This document shows positions 18,293-25,829 of a stretch of 64,000 nucleotides of DNA, piece after piece. This stretch comes from Bacteroidota bacterium. Lineage in GTDB: Bacteria > Bacteroidota > Bacteroidia > SXHM01. Below the pieces are notes generated by a model. It had not been told where the DNA came from and made no database searches. It saw nothing but the letters and a program-made list of their open reading frames with translations. Location of the stretch: positions 1 to 64,000 of the forward strand of contig CANKAM010000013.1 in NCBI GenBank assembly GCA_947479755.1. Reading direction: 5' to 3'. The number at the start of each line of letters is the position of its first letter. Position 1 is the first letter of the stretch. Both the position numbers and the translations under genes were made by a program.

Positions 18293-18835
18293 ATGTCAAC
18301 GCAGCCACGGTTAATATTAGACAGCAAAAGTTTCGGCCTCACCATTAACCGTCTTTGCTGCCAGTTAATAGAAAATCACAACGACTTTAAACAATCTGCC
18401 ATCATTGGTTTGCAGCCGCGCGGAATATTTCTGGCGCAGCGAATTCACAAGTTGATTGCCGAAAAAACGGGTAATAAAAATATCCCTTGCGGAAATCTTG
18501 ACATCACTTTTTACCGCGATGATTTCCGCAGAGGCGAGCAGCACCTGGCAAAGCCAACCGAAATTGATTTTGTAATTGAGGATAAAAAAGTAATTCTGGT
18601 GGACGATGTGCTTTTTACCGGAAGAACAATCCGTGCAGGCTTAGATGCCATGATGGCTTTCGGCAGGCCGCAGTTGGTGGAATTGCTAGTGCTGATTGAC
18701 CGCAGATACAGTCGCCACCTTCCCATCATGCCTAATTATGTTGGAAAAACAGTGGACACCATTTCAACCGAAAAAGTATCGGTAGAATGGAAAGAAACAG
18801 ACGGAGAAGACAAAGTATTACTTTTTCAAAAATGA
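18293..18835 (+). CDS. pyrR: PyrR: pyrimidine operon regulator / uracil phosphoribosyltransferase
   Basis: The ATG at 18293 gives 180 residues. An earlier TTG at 18281 would add four residues and is less likely. The type I PRTase motif VILVDDVLFTGRTIRAG binds PRPP. Other family signatures are LQPRGIFLAQRI and DITFYRDDFRR. PyrR can bind RNA to attenuate pyr operons and can form UMP. Only 42 bases separate it from the previous gene and no anti-terminator hairpin is visible there, so the RNA target, if any, is elsewhere. pyrB follows ten bases later. Confidence 0.95.
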   Translation: MSTQPRLILDSKSFGLTINRLCCQLIENHNDFKQSAIIGLQPRGIFLAQRIHKLIAEKTGNKNIPCGNLDITFYRDDFRRGEQHLAKPTEIDFVIEDKKVILVDDVLFTGRTIRAGLDAMMAFGRPQLVELLVLIDRRYSRHLPIMPNYVGKTVDTISTEKVSVEWKETDGEDKVLLFQK

Positions 18836-18845
18836 GCAATAAACT

Positions 18846-19763
18846 ATGAGTCAACTGAGTGTTCAACATCTTCTTGGAATAAAATACATCACCAAAAAGG
18901 ATATTGAACTCATTTTTTCTCAGGCTGATCAGTTTAAAGAAGTCATCAACCGTCCGATTAAAAAGGTTCCTTCACTCCGCGATATTACGATTGCTAATAT
19001 TTTTTTCGAAAACTCGACCCGTACTCGACTTTCATTTGAGCTTGCCGAGAAAAGATTGTCAGCCGATGTGGTGAACTTTGCTGCATCATCTTCATCAGTC
19101 AGCAAGGGCGAAACACTGATTGATACGGTTAATAATATCCTTGCAATGAAAGTAGATATTGTGGTAATGCGCCATCCGAAACCGGGTGCACCTCTTTTCC
19201 TTTCAAAACATGTAAAAGCACAAATTGTGAATGCAGGTGATGGAGCACACGAGCACCCAACTCAAGGCTTGCTGGATGCTTTTTCAATCCGGGAAAAATT
19301 AGGAGACCTGAAAGGTGTGAAAGTTGCCATTGTCGGTGATATTCTTCACTCGCGGGTGGCAATTTCAAATATCTATTGCCTGCAAAAAATGGGAGCAGAA
19401 GTGATGGTTTGCGGACCAACAACACTTATTCCCAAATACATCAGTGCATTAAATGTAAAAGTAGAACACGATATGAAAAAAGCCCTGCAGTGGTGTGATG
19501 TTGCGAATATGCTGCGCATCCAGTTGGAAAGGCAGGATATTCAATATTTTCCTTCTCTGCGAGAATATGTGATGATGTATGGATTGAATAAACAGATTTT
19601 GGACTCGCTGAAAAAAGAAATCATCATTATGCACCCAGGGCCAATCAACCGTGGAGTGGAGATAACAAGCGATGTTGCAGACTCAAAACACTCTGTGATC
19701 CTTCAGCAGGTTGAAAACGGTGTGGCAATCCGTATGGCGGTTCTGTATCTTCTGGCATCTTAA
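18846..19763 (+). CDS. pyrB: Aspartate carbamoyltransferase, catalytic subunit
   Basis: This 305-residue enzyme forms N-carbamoyl-L-aspartate in pyrimidine synthesis. Motifs are NSTRTRLSFE (carbamoyl phosphate), MRHPKPGAP, HEHPTQGLLD and HPGPINRGVEI. All are intact and the length is normal. It lies in an apparent pyrR-pyrB operon. No pyrI regulatory subunit is next to it. Confidence 0.97.
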   Translation: MSQLSVQHLLGIKYITKKDIELIFSQADQFKEVINRPIKKVPSLRDITIANIFFENSTRTRLSFELAEKRLSADVVNFAASSSSVSKGETLIDTVNNILAMKVDIVVMRHPKPGAPLFLSKHVKAQIVNAGDGAHEHPTQGLLDAFSIREKLGDLKGVKVAIVGDILHSRVAISNIYCLQKMGAEVMVCGPTTLIPKYISALNVKVEHDMKKALQWCDVANMLRIQLERQDIQYFPSLREYVMMYGLNKQILDSLKKEIIIMHPGPINRGVEITSDVADSKHSVILQQVENGVAIRMAVLYLLAS

Positions 19764-19812
19764 ATTATTTTTTCTGAAAAAATGTTTTTTTACTTTGGTA
19801 AATAAATTTTTC

Positions 19813-19820
19813 TACTTTTG
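19813..19820 (+). promoter_or_regulatory. Probable -7 promoter element of the STAS gene
   Basis: TACTTTTG matches TAnnTTTG and lies 21 bases before the ATG. A TTTG occurs 15 bases upstream, slightly closer than the usual spacing. Confidence 0.5.
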
Positions 19821-19840
19821 CTTTTAAACAAAATGCCCCT

Positions 19841-20224
19841 ATGAGCAACAACAGCTACACAATTGAAAAAAAAGAAAAATATGCCCAAATCAATCTCAAA
19901 GACGAGAAATTGGATAGTCATATTTCTCCTTCATTGAAATCGGAACTGGTAGTTTTGAATTCTGAAGGTTTTAAAAATATTATTATTGACCTGACCGACA
20001 CCCGCTATTGCGATTCTTCGGGGTTGAGCGCAATTTTGGTTGCGAACCGTCTTTGCAAAAATTCAGGTGGAACCTTTGTTCTCACCTGCTTGCAGCGTTC
20101 TGTAATGAAATTGATTTCAATTTCACAGTTGGACACCATCTTAAATATAGCGCCTACAGTAAGCGAAGCTGTTGATCTTCTTTTTATGGAAGAAATTGAA
20201 CGCGATAGCGATAAACAAGCATAA
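19841..20224 (+). CDS. STAS-domain anti-sigma factor antagonist
   Basis: This 127-residue single-domain STAS protein has the phosphorylatable serine region TRYCDSSGLSAILVANR near 59-75, followed by CKNSGGTFVLTCL. SpoIIAA-type proteins of this kind switch partners between an anti-sigma kinase and release of a sigma factor, or control other outputs. No kinase or phosphatase is adjacent. A SpoIIE/PP2C protein is encoded 30 kb away in the same window. The gene has its own promoter-like element and precedes three T9SS cargo genes. Confidence 0.88.
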   Translation: MSNNSYTIEKKEKYAQINLKDEKLDSHISPSLKSELVVLNSEGFKNIIIDLTDTRYCDSSGLSAILVANRLCKNSGGTFVLTCLQRSVMKLISISQLDTILNIAPTVSEAVDLLFMEEIERDSDKQA

Positions 20225-20265
20225 ACTTTAACTTTAAATTTTATTAAAACCACTAACAATTAATT

Positions 20266-21021
20266 ATGAAAAAAACGCTACTCTCATTAATTTCAATTAC
20301 CGCATTTGCAGCAAGCAGTTTTGCGCAGGTATGTACGCCTGATCCCAATGCAACAGGATTGCTTTACCCAATGACTCCAGACAGCACTACCAATGTATGG
20401 CAAGACTACACTCAGACAGTTACTATTTCCGTTCCTACTGATACTACAGTTTCTGTTATTACAGTATATGTTGACAGCATTCAGCTTGACTCGGTAAGAG
20501 GACTTCCTAACGGATTAACATATGGTTGTAACAGCAGTTTAGGTAATTGCACTTACCTTGGCGGAACTGAAGGATGTTTTATTATTTCAGGCAATGTAAA
20601 TGATTCGGCAGGAACCTACCCTATTACATTTGATGTTGTCATCTATGGCGTATTAGATAGCACCGGTACAGGCGGAGATCCACTTGTTCTCCCTTATTCA
20701 ATTGAGGTGTATAATTTATTTGTTGGCGAGCCTTTGGGAGTTCAAACACTAAGCACATCTAAATTTGATGTAATCCAAAACGTTCCAAACCCTTTCAATG
20801 GAAGCACAATTATTAAGTTTAACAACCCAGTTGCAGAAACTGTTAATTTTTATGTTTATGACATGATTGGAAGACAGGTTCACAACAGCAAAATCAATGC
20901 TGTAACGGGAGTTAATACTATAAACTATACTTCTGAAAAGCTGGCACCGGGTGCATACTTCTATACTATTGCAAACGGCAAGAACAGCATTACCAAGCGT
21001 ATGATTGTTACTGGCAAGTAA
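20266..21021 (+). CDS. Small T9SS type A cargo protein (first of three paralogs)
   Basis: This 251-residue exported protein has a signal peptide MKKTLLSLISITAFAASSFA. A middle beta domain contains the segment LPNGLTYGCNSS...GNCTYLGGTEGCFIISG, an Ig/He_PIG-like pattern with closely spaced cysteines. The last 75 residues are a T9SS type A sorting domain (VIQNVPNPFNGSTIIKF, YDMIGRQV, LAPGAYFYTI, KRMIVTGK). The two following genes share the same plan. The role is unknown and the protein is likely surface-exposed or released. Confidence 0.9.
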   Translation: MKKTLLSLISITAFAASSFAQVCTPDPNATGLLYPMTPDSTTNVWQDYTQTVTISVPTDTTVSVITVYVDSIQLDSVRGLPNGLTYGCNSSLGNCTYLGGTEGCFIISGNVNDSAGTYPITFDVVIYGVLDSTGTGGDPLVLPYSIEVYNLFVGEPLGVQTLSTSKFDVIQNVPNPFNGSTIIKFNNPVAETVNFYVYDMIGRQVHNSKINAVTGVNTINYTSEKLAPGAYFYTIANGKNSITKRMIVTGK

Positions 21022-21040
21022 AAATCAATTTATATTAATG

Positions 21041-21082
21041 AGAAAGCCGCTTCTGTCTTTACAGAGCGGCTTTCTTGTTTTT
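21041..21082 (+). terminator. Terminator after the first T9SS cargo gene
   Basis: A long stem, AGAAAGCCGCTTCTGT paired with ACAGAGCGGCTTTCT around a CTTT loop, is followed by a T-rich tail. Confidence 0.8.
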
Positions 21083-21138
21083 ATTAAAATATTAAGTGTT
21101 AAAATTCCAACATTTTTCATACAAGATAAGATAATTTC

Positions 21139-21146
21139 TATATTTG
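21139..21146 (+). promoter_or_regulatory. -7 promoter element of the second T9SS cargo gene
   Basis: TATATTTG is an exact TAnnTTTG match, 49 bases before the ATG at 21196 and after a terminator. This cargo gene is therefore transcribed separately. No TTG is seen at the -33 position. Confidence 0.6.
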
Positions 21147-21195
21147 CACAGTTAATTAAAAACTCAAATAAATTAAAAACCTTAAAACAAAGCAA

Positions 21196-22014
21196 ATGAT
21201 GAAAAAATTACTCTCTATTTTAATGATTGGTACTTGCGCAATTTTTGCTGCTCAAAATGCCAATGCACAAGCTTGCACCCCTGATCCTCAGTTTGCAGGA
21301 GACCCTGGAATTTATCCTGACAGTGCAATGGGCTATCTTCCTGCTGCATGCTCTGGTGATCCTTATGCAGAAACAATTACTGTTGTTTTGCCTACTGACA
21401 CAACTGTTAATTTCCCAGGAGTTGGTGTTGTTACCTTGGTAATGAATTACATTAAAGTTGACTCTGCTAAAGTTATTGTTGCAGCTGGTGATACTTCAGG
21501 CGTTCCTGCAGATATTGGATTTACATTTGAATGTTCTCCATCAAACTGTCAGTTTCCTGGCGGAGCAAGCGGATGTCTTCAATTGAATGGTAGCCCAACT
21601 TCAGCAGATGAAGGAACATGGCCATTAATTGTTTATGTTACTGCAAACGTAACACACCCGCTTCTTGGTACTTTTGATGCTCCTCAGTCAATTATTGCTA
21701 ACTACATTATCACAATTGAAAATTGTGGTGCTGTTGAAACTCTGAATAATTCTAAATTTGAAGTAGGTCAGAACATTCCTAATCCTGCGAATGGTTCAAC
21801 TACTATCAATTTCACATCACCTGCTCCATCAAGTGTTGACTTCAAAGTTTACAACATGCTTGGAATGGTTGTGAAAAACAACAAAATTGATGCAGTTAGC
21901 GGTTTGAACAAAATTAACTTCAACACTAATGAGCTAGCTCAAGGTGTTTATGTTTATTCAATCACTAACGGAAACACTACTATCACAAAAAGAATGGTTG
22001 TTTCAGGTAAATAA
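21196..22014 (+). CDS. Small T9SS type A cargo protein (second paralog)
   Basis: This 272-residue protein has a signal peptide ending ANAQA and starts its mature part ACTPDPQFAG, close to VCTPDPNATG of the first paralog. The Ig-like core carries FECSPSNCQFPGGASGCLQL, repeating the C-x-C...GGxxGC pattern. A type A sorting domain ends the protein (GQNIPNPANGSTTINF, VYNMLGMVV, KRMVVSGK). It is a separate unit between two terminators. The function is unknown. Confidence 0.9.
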   Translation: MMKKLLSILMIGTCAIFAAQNANAQACTPDPQFAGDPGIYPDSAMGYLPAACSGDPYAETITVVLPTDTTVNFPGVGVVTLVMNYIKVDSAKVIVAAGDTSGVPADIGFTFECSPSNCQFPGGASGCLQLNGSPTSADEGTWPLIVYVTANVTHPLLGTFDAPQSIIANYIITIENCGAVETLNNSKFEVGQNIPNPANGSTTINFTSPAPSSVDFKVYNMLGMVVKNNKIDAVSGLNKINFNTNELAQGVYVYSITNGNTTITKRMVVSGK

Positions 22015-22037
22015 TCTGATAATAATCATTATAAAAA

Positions 22038-22068
22038 ATGCCTCGCAGATTTGCGGGGCATTTTTTTG
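22038..22068 (+). terminator. Terminator after the second T9SS cargo gene
   Basis: The stem ATGCCTCGC / GCGGGGCAT around a short loop is followed by seven or more T residues. Confidence 0.85.
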
Positions 22069-22080
22069 TCAGAAAATTCT

Positions 22081-22088
22081 TATTTTTG
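22081..22088 (+). promoter_or_regulatory. -7 promoter element of the third T9SS cargo gene
   Basis: TATTTTTG matches TAnnTTTG, 30 bases before the ATG at 22119 and directly after the preceding terminator. Confidence 0.55.
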
Positions 22089-22118
22089 CACGCATACAAA
22101 TACTAAAAAACAAAAAAA

Positions 22119-22946
22119 ATGAAAAAATTCTTACTCTTTATCACCTTATTATCCATTAACATCAGTGCATTTGCGCAAGCTAATCCATTTACCCCCGCAT
22201 TAGGAGCATTGCCTAATTACACTGTTGGGTCTGCTTACTCAACAAATATTGCAATGTCAGCTATACCATCAAGTTTAACTGTCAACACTGCAGACTTAGC
22301 AGCTTCTGTTCCAGCTCTTCAGCAATTTATTTCTTTTCTGCCAGCAACTCTTGACATTACGATTACCAGTGTTACTTTTAATGTAACCGGTCTTTTGTCA
22401 GGTCTTGATGCAACTTGCAACCCTTCAGGATGCACCTATAATGCTGGTGCTTCCGGATCAATTGATATTTCTGGAACTACAACTGATGCAGCGGGAACAG
22501 ACACATTAAGAATAAGATCACTTACAACAGGAAGTACCGTTGTAACTATTCCTGTTATTGGAGATTTGCCAGTAAATTTTCCTGGAACAGTTCAAGGTCA
22601 GGCTGTACCTGAATTACCTACCCTTTTCGATGGAGGTCCTTACACTTTGCATACTACTAATGCAGTTGAGCAACTAGAAGCGACTTCATTTGATGTAATC
22701 CAAAATATCCCAAATCCGTTCACAGGAAATACCACAATCAAGTTTTCTACTCCAATTGCAGGAAATGTTGATTTTACAGTATTTGACATGATTGGCAAAC
22801 GCGTTTATTCAGAAAAAATACAGGCACAAGCTAAAACCAATTCTATTGTTTTCAGTTCTGAAAAAATTAATGCAGGAACTTATTTCTATTCTTTAAGTAA
22901 CGGTACAAAAACAATCACCAAAAAGATGATTGTTGCCGGAAAATAA
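22119..22946 (+). CDS. Small T9SS type A cargo protein (third paralog)
   Basis: This 275-residue protein has a signal peptide (ends ISAFAQA). It contains a Thr/Ser/Ala-rich beta domain with TCNPSGCTYNAGASGSIDISG. This retains the first two cysteines of the paralogs' motif but has Ser where they have the third Cys. The type A sorting domain is VIQNIPNPFTGNTTIKF, FDMIGKRV, KKMIVAGK. The rnz start codon follows its stop without a gap, so it may be co-transcribed with rnz. Confidence 0.9.
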   Translation: MKKFLLFITLLSINISAFAQANPFTPALGALPNYTVGSAYSTNIAMSAIPSSLTVNTADLAASVPALQQFISFLPATLDITITSVTFNVTGLLSGLDATCNPSGCTYNAGASGSIDISGTTTDAAGTDTLRIRSLTTGSTVVTIPVIGDLPVNFPGTVQGQAVPELPTLFDGGPYTLHTTNAVEQLEATSFDVIQNIPNPFTGNTTIKFSTPIAGNVDFTVFDMIGKRVYSEKIQAQAKTNSIVFSSEKINAGTYFYSLSNGTKTITKKMIVAGK

Positions 22947-23861
22947 ATGAGTTTAAAGCTGACCATACTCGGTTGTGGTTCTGCTACACCAACAATTGAC
23001 CGAAATCCTACCGCTCAAGTACTGCAAGTGCTTGAGCGTTTTTTTTTGATAGACTGTGGAGAAGGAACGCAATTACAAATGAGGCGAAATAAAATCCGTC
23101 CTCGCCATTTTGATCATATCTTCATCAGCCACCTGCATGGCGACCATTATCTTGGTTTGTTCGGGTTGCTTTCAAGCCTGCATTTATACAGCAGAAATAA
23201 ACCAATGTATGTATTTTGTCCGCCTAAACTAAAAGAGATAATAGACCTGCAACTCACAGCCTCAGGCACCCGATTGAGTTACGAATTACACTTTCACGAA
23301 TTAGTAGAAAACGGAGAACAATTAATTATAGAAACCAATGAAGCAGCGGTTTATTCATTTCCTATGAATCATCGCATTCCCTGCTGGGGCTTTAAGTTTG
23401 TTGAAAAGCCCCGTCCAAAGAGCATGAAAGGGGAGAAGATTCGTGAATACAATATCTCGTTTTCTAAAATTGATGAAATCAGAAATGGAAACAATTTCGT
23501 TAACGAGAATGGGAAAATAATTCCGAATGATGAATTAACTTTTCCAGCAAAAGAAACCAGAACGTATGCTTTTTGTTCCGATACAATTTATGATGAAAGT
23601 ATAATTCCGTATGTGAAAGGTGTTGATTTGCTTTATCACGAGGCAACCTTTGCACACGAATTACTGGACAAGGCTACAAACAGGTATCATACAACAGCAT
23701 TGCAGGCAGCAACATTTGCGCTAAAAGCTGAAGCAAAAACATTGATTATCGGACATTATTCTTCACGCTATGGCGAGGTATCTGCATTGCTTAATGAAGC
23801 CAGAACGGTGTTTGAAAACACAATCGCTGCCAGCGATAATCTGGTGATTGAAATTTCTTAA
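22947..23861 (+). CDS. rnz: Ribonuclease Z
   Basis: This 304-residue metallo-beta-lactamase-fold endonuclease processes tRNA 3' ends. The zinc motif HLHGDH is at 62-67, the N-terminus LTILGCGSATPT is typical, and downstream ligands lie in NHRIPCWGF, FCSDT and IIGHYSSRY. The length fits the short bacterial form. Its ATG directly abuts the stop of the third T9SS cargo gene, an unusual pairing of a housekeeping and a secreted gene. Confidence 0.95.
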   Translation: MSLKLTILGCGSATPTIDRNPTAQVLQVLERFFLIDCGEGTQLQMRRNKIRPRHFDHIFISHLHGDHYLGLFGLLSSLHLYSRNKPMYVFCPPKLKEIIDLQLTASGTRLSYELHFHELVENGEQLIIETNEAAVYSFPMNHRIPCWGFKFVEKPRPKSMKGEKIREYNISFSKIDEIRNGNNFVNENGKIIPNDELTFPAKETRTYAFCSDTIYDESIIPYVKGVDLLYHEATFAHELLDKATNRYHTTALQAATFALKAEAKTLIIGHYSSRYGEVSALLNEARTVFENTIAASDNLVIEIS

Positions 23862-23870
23862 AACTTTTCA

Positions 23871-23900
23871 TTGTATTGTGTAAGATTGAGGCTATATTTG
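23871..23900 (+). promoter_or_regulatory. Bacteroidota-type promoter of the response regulator gene
   Basis: TTG at 23871-23873 is followed after 19 bases by TATATTTG at 23893-23900, an excellent TTG-N17-23-TAnnTTTG match. It lies 34 bases before the ATG at 23935. Confidence 0.75.
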
Positions 23901-23934
23901 TGCATTATTTAAAATCATTCTAAATAATTTATTA

Positions 23935-24594
23935 ATGAATAAGATTAACGTTTTTCTTGCCGATGGAAATTACCTTGTAAGAGAAGGACTGAAGTCTATT
24001 TTATCGGTTGATAAAACTGTTTCTGTTGCAGGCGAAGCCAATGACAGCGAGGAATTACATTCTCAGGTAAAGAAGAAAAAAATTGACCTGTTGGTAATTG
24101 ATTTCAGTTCACAGAATTTTGAGTTAAAAGACATACAAAAAGCCTTACTTACAAATCCTGATTTGAAAGTGCTTGCAATCACAACATATTACAGCCAGAG
24201 TTCGGTTCTTAAAGCTATAGAAAGCGGAGTTACTGGCTATATTTTGAAAGACTGCGGCAAAGAAGAAGTGATTGATGCTATTAAAGCCACAGGAAAAGGA
24301 ACCAATTTTTTCTGCGGAAAAATTATTGAATCAATTGTAAAAGAAAATACCTCCTACATTGATGTAAACAAAGTAGCTAGTTGCTGCGAACCTGTGAACC
24401 TGAGTAACAGAGAAATTGAAATCGTAAAACTGATTGCTCAAGGTTTTACCAACAAAGAAATTGCAGATAAATTATTTCTCAGCAATCACACCATTATCAC
24501 GCACCGCAAAAATATAATGGCAAAAATTGGCGTAAAAAACACTGCAGGAATTGTGGTGTATGCAGTTAAAGAAAGTCTTGTTCTTCCTGCCTGA
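23935..24594 (+). CDS. Orphan LuxR-family response regulator (NarL/FixJ type)
   Basis: This 219-residue protein has a receiver domain at 1-120. The phosphoacceptor is Asp56 in LLVIDFSS and the conserved Lys is in YILKDCG. The usual DD pair near residue 10 is reduced to a single Asp (ADG), so phosphorylation may be altered. A LuxR helix-turn-helix follows at about 155-215 (LSNREIEIVKLIAQGFTNKEIA). No histidine kinase is adjacent. A small membrane-protein frame starts six bases after its stop. Confidence 0.9.
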   Translation: MNKINVFLADGNYLVREGLKSILSVDKTVSVAGEANDSEELHSQVKKKKIDLLVIDFSSQNFELKDIQKALLTNPDLKVLAITTYYSQSSVLKAIESGVTGYILKDCGKEEVIDAIKATGKGTNFFCGKIIESIVKENTSYIDVNKVASCCEPVNLSNREIEIVKLIAQGFTNKEIADKLFLSNHTIITHRKNIMAKIGVKNTAGIVVYAVKESLVLPA

Positions 24595-24599
24595 TTTCT

Positions 24600-24764
24600 T
24601 TGAATTATTTTCTCCTTCTGATTTTCGTTTTGCTTGTGTTTGTTCCCGTTATGGGACACATACGTAATCGCCCGGGAACTCCGCGTTGGCTGAATATTTT
24701 GTTGCTTGTTATTCTTATGGCAACTGTTTTCTCAGCAATTCTTTTTGGACTTATCTTTAAATAA
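24600..24764 (+). CDS. 54-residue two-helix membrane peptide
   Basis: An open frame starts at TTG 24600 and stops at TAA 24764. It reads MNYFLLLIFVLLVFVPVMGH, then IRNRPGTPRW, then a second hydrophobic run (LNILLLVILMATVFSAILFG) and LIFK. Two membrane segments of about 18-20 residues are joined by a short basic loop. It starts six bases after the response-regulator stop and ends right at a terminator, so it fills the transcript exactly. There is no ATG at its start, and the only internal ATG would remove the first helix. The function is unknown. Confidence 0.55.
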   Translation: MNYFLLLIFVLLVFVPVMGHIRNRPGTPRWLNILLLVILMATVFSAILFGLIFK

Positions 24765-24791
24765 AAAAGGGGCTTTAAGCCCCTTTTTTAT
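24765..24791. terminator. Bidirectional terminator between the regulator unit and korB
   Basis: AAAAAAGGGGCTTTAAGCCCCTTTTTT is a near-perfect palindrome with A and T runs on each side. It serves the converging units. Confidence 0.9.
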
Positions 24792-25820
24792 TTATGCAAT
24801 TGTCCAGGTATTGCCGCCTTTGAGCAACTTATTCAAATCGCCCTTGCCGGATTTTGCAATTGTGGTTGTTATCTGATCAACCAATGCATCTTCATAGCAG
24901 TAACGCGCTTCGGTATAGAATACTCCAAACGGACGTGGTAAATGTCCTTCCGTTGAAGGGTTGTCAAAAAAGCGGCTAAGTAATCCTGCTTTTACGCGAT
25001 CAGTTTCATCGTGTATCCACAAATCGCTGGCAGCAGTGCCGTCTGTCAAGTCAACAATCACAGGTTTAAATCCGTCAAGTTTTATTCCTTTTGTTTTTCC
25101 TTCTCCGAAAATTAATGGTTTCCCTTGTTCTAAGAAAAGAGTTTCAACTGCTTTGGTTTCTTTATCGGTATAAATAAAGAAAGCACCATCATTAAACACG
25201 TTGCAGTTCTGATAAATCTCAACCATTGAAGTTCCTTTATGGTCGTTGGCTCTTTTAATCACCTCACGTAAATGTGTTGGATCTCTGTCCATAGTTCGGG
25301 CAATAAAAGTAGAATCTGCACCAAGGCAAAGTGCCAAAGGATTGAATGGGTGGTCAATTGAACCCATCGGTGAAGATTTGGTGATTTTCCCTTCTTCAGA
25401 GGCAGGTGAATATTGTCCTTTTGTTAAACCATAAATCTGGTTATTGAAAAGCAGAATATTTACGTTGAAATTTTTTCTAAGAATATGAATCAGGTGATTT
25501 CCACCAATAGATAAAGCATCACCGTCACCGGTAACAATCCAAACACTAAGTTCTGGTCTTGCAGCTTTCAGTCCGCTGGCAATGGCAGTAGCGCGACCGT
25601 GAATACTGTGCATCCCAAATGTTTCCATGTAATATGGAAAACGTGAAGAACATCCGATACCGGAAACAAAAACAAGATTTTCGCGCTTTATTCCCAACTC
25701 AGGAACAACTTTTTGAACTTGTTTTAAAATAGAGTAATCTCCGCAACCTGGGCACCAACGCACATCCTGATCGGTTTCAAGGTCTTTTGCTGTATAAGGT
25801 TTTTCGATAGTTTCTGACAT
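24792..25820 (-). CDS. korB: 2-oxoacid:ferredoxin oxidoreductase, beta (TPP) subunit
   Basis: This 342-residue subunit binds thiamine pyrophosphate and the [4Fe-4S] cluster. The N-terminus has RWCPGCGDYSIL with the first cluster cysteines. The TPP motif is GDGDALSIGGNHLIH followed by NNQIYGLTKGQYSP. With the alpha subunit it forms CoA, CO2 and reduced ferredoxin, probably from 2-oxoglutarate (KorAB type). The substrate is inferred from overall similarity. It lies ten bases after korA. Confidence 0.92.
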   Translation of the reverse strand: MSETIEKPYTAKDLETDQDVRWCPGCGDYSILKQVQKVVPELGIKRENLVFVSGIGCSSRFPYYMETFGMHSIHGRATAIASGLKAARPELSVWIVTGDGDALSIGGNHLIHILRKNFNVNILLFNNQIYGLTKGQYSPASEEGKITKSSPMGSIDHPFNPLALCLGADSTFIARTMDRDPTHLREVIKRANDHKGTSMVEIYQNCNVFNDGAFFIYTDKETKAVETLFLEQGKPLIFGEGKTKGIKLDGFKPVIVDLTDGTAASDLWIHDETDRVKAGLLSRFFDNPSTEGHLPRPFGVFYTEARYCYEDALVDQITTTIAKSGKGDLNKLLKGGNTWTIA

Positions 25821-25829
25821 AATTTTAAA

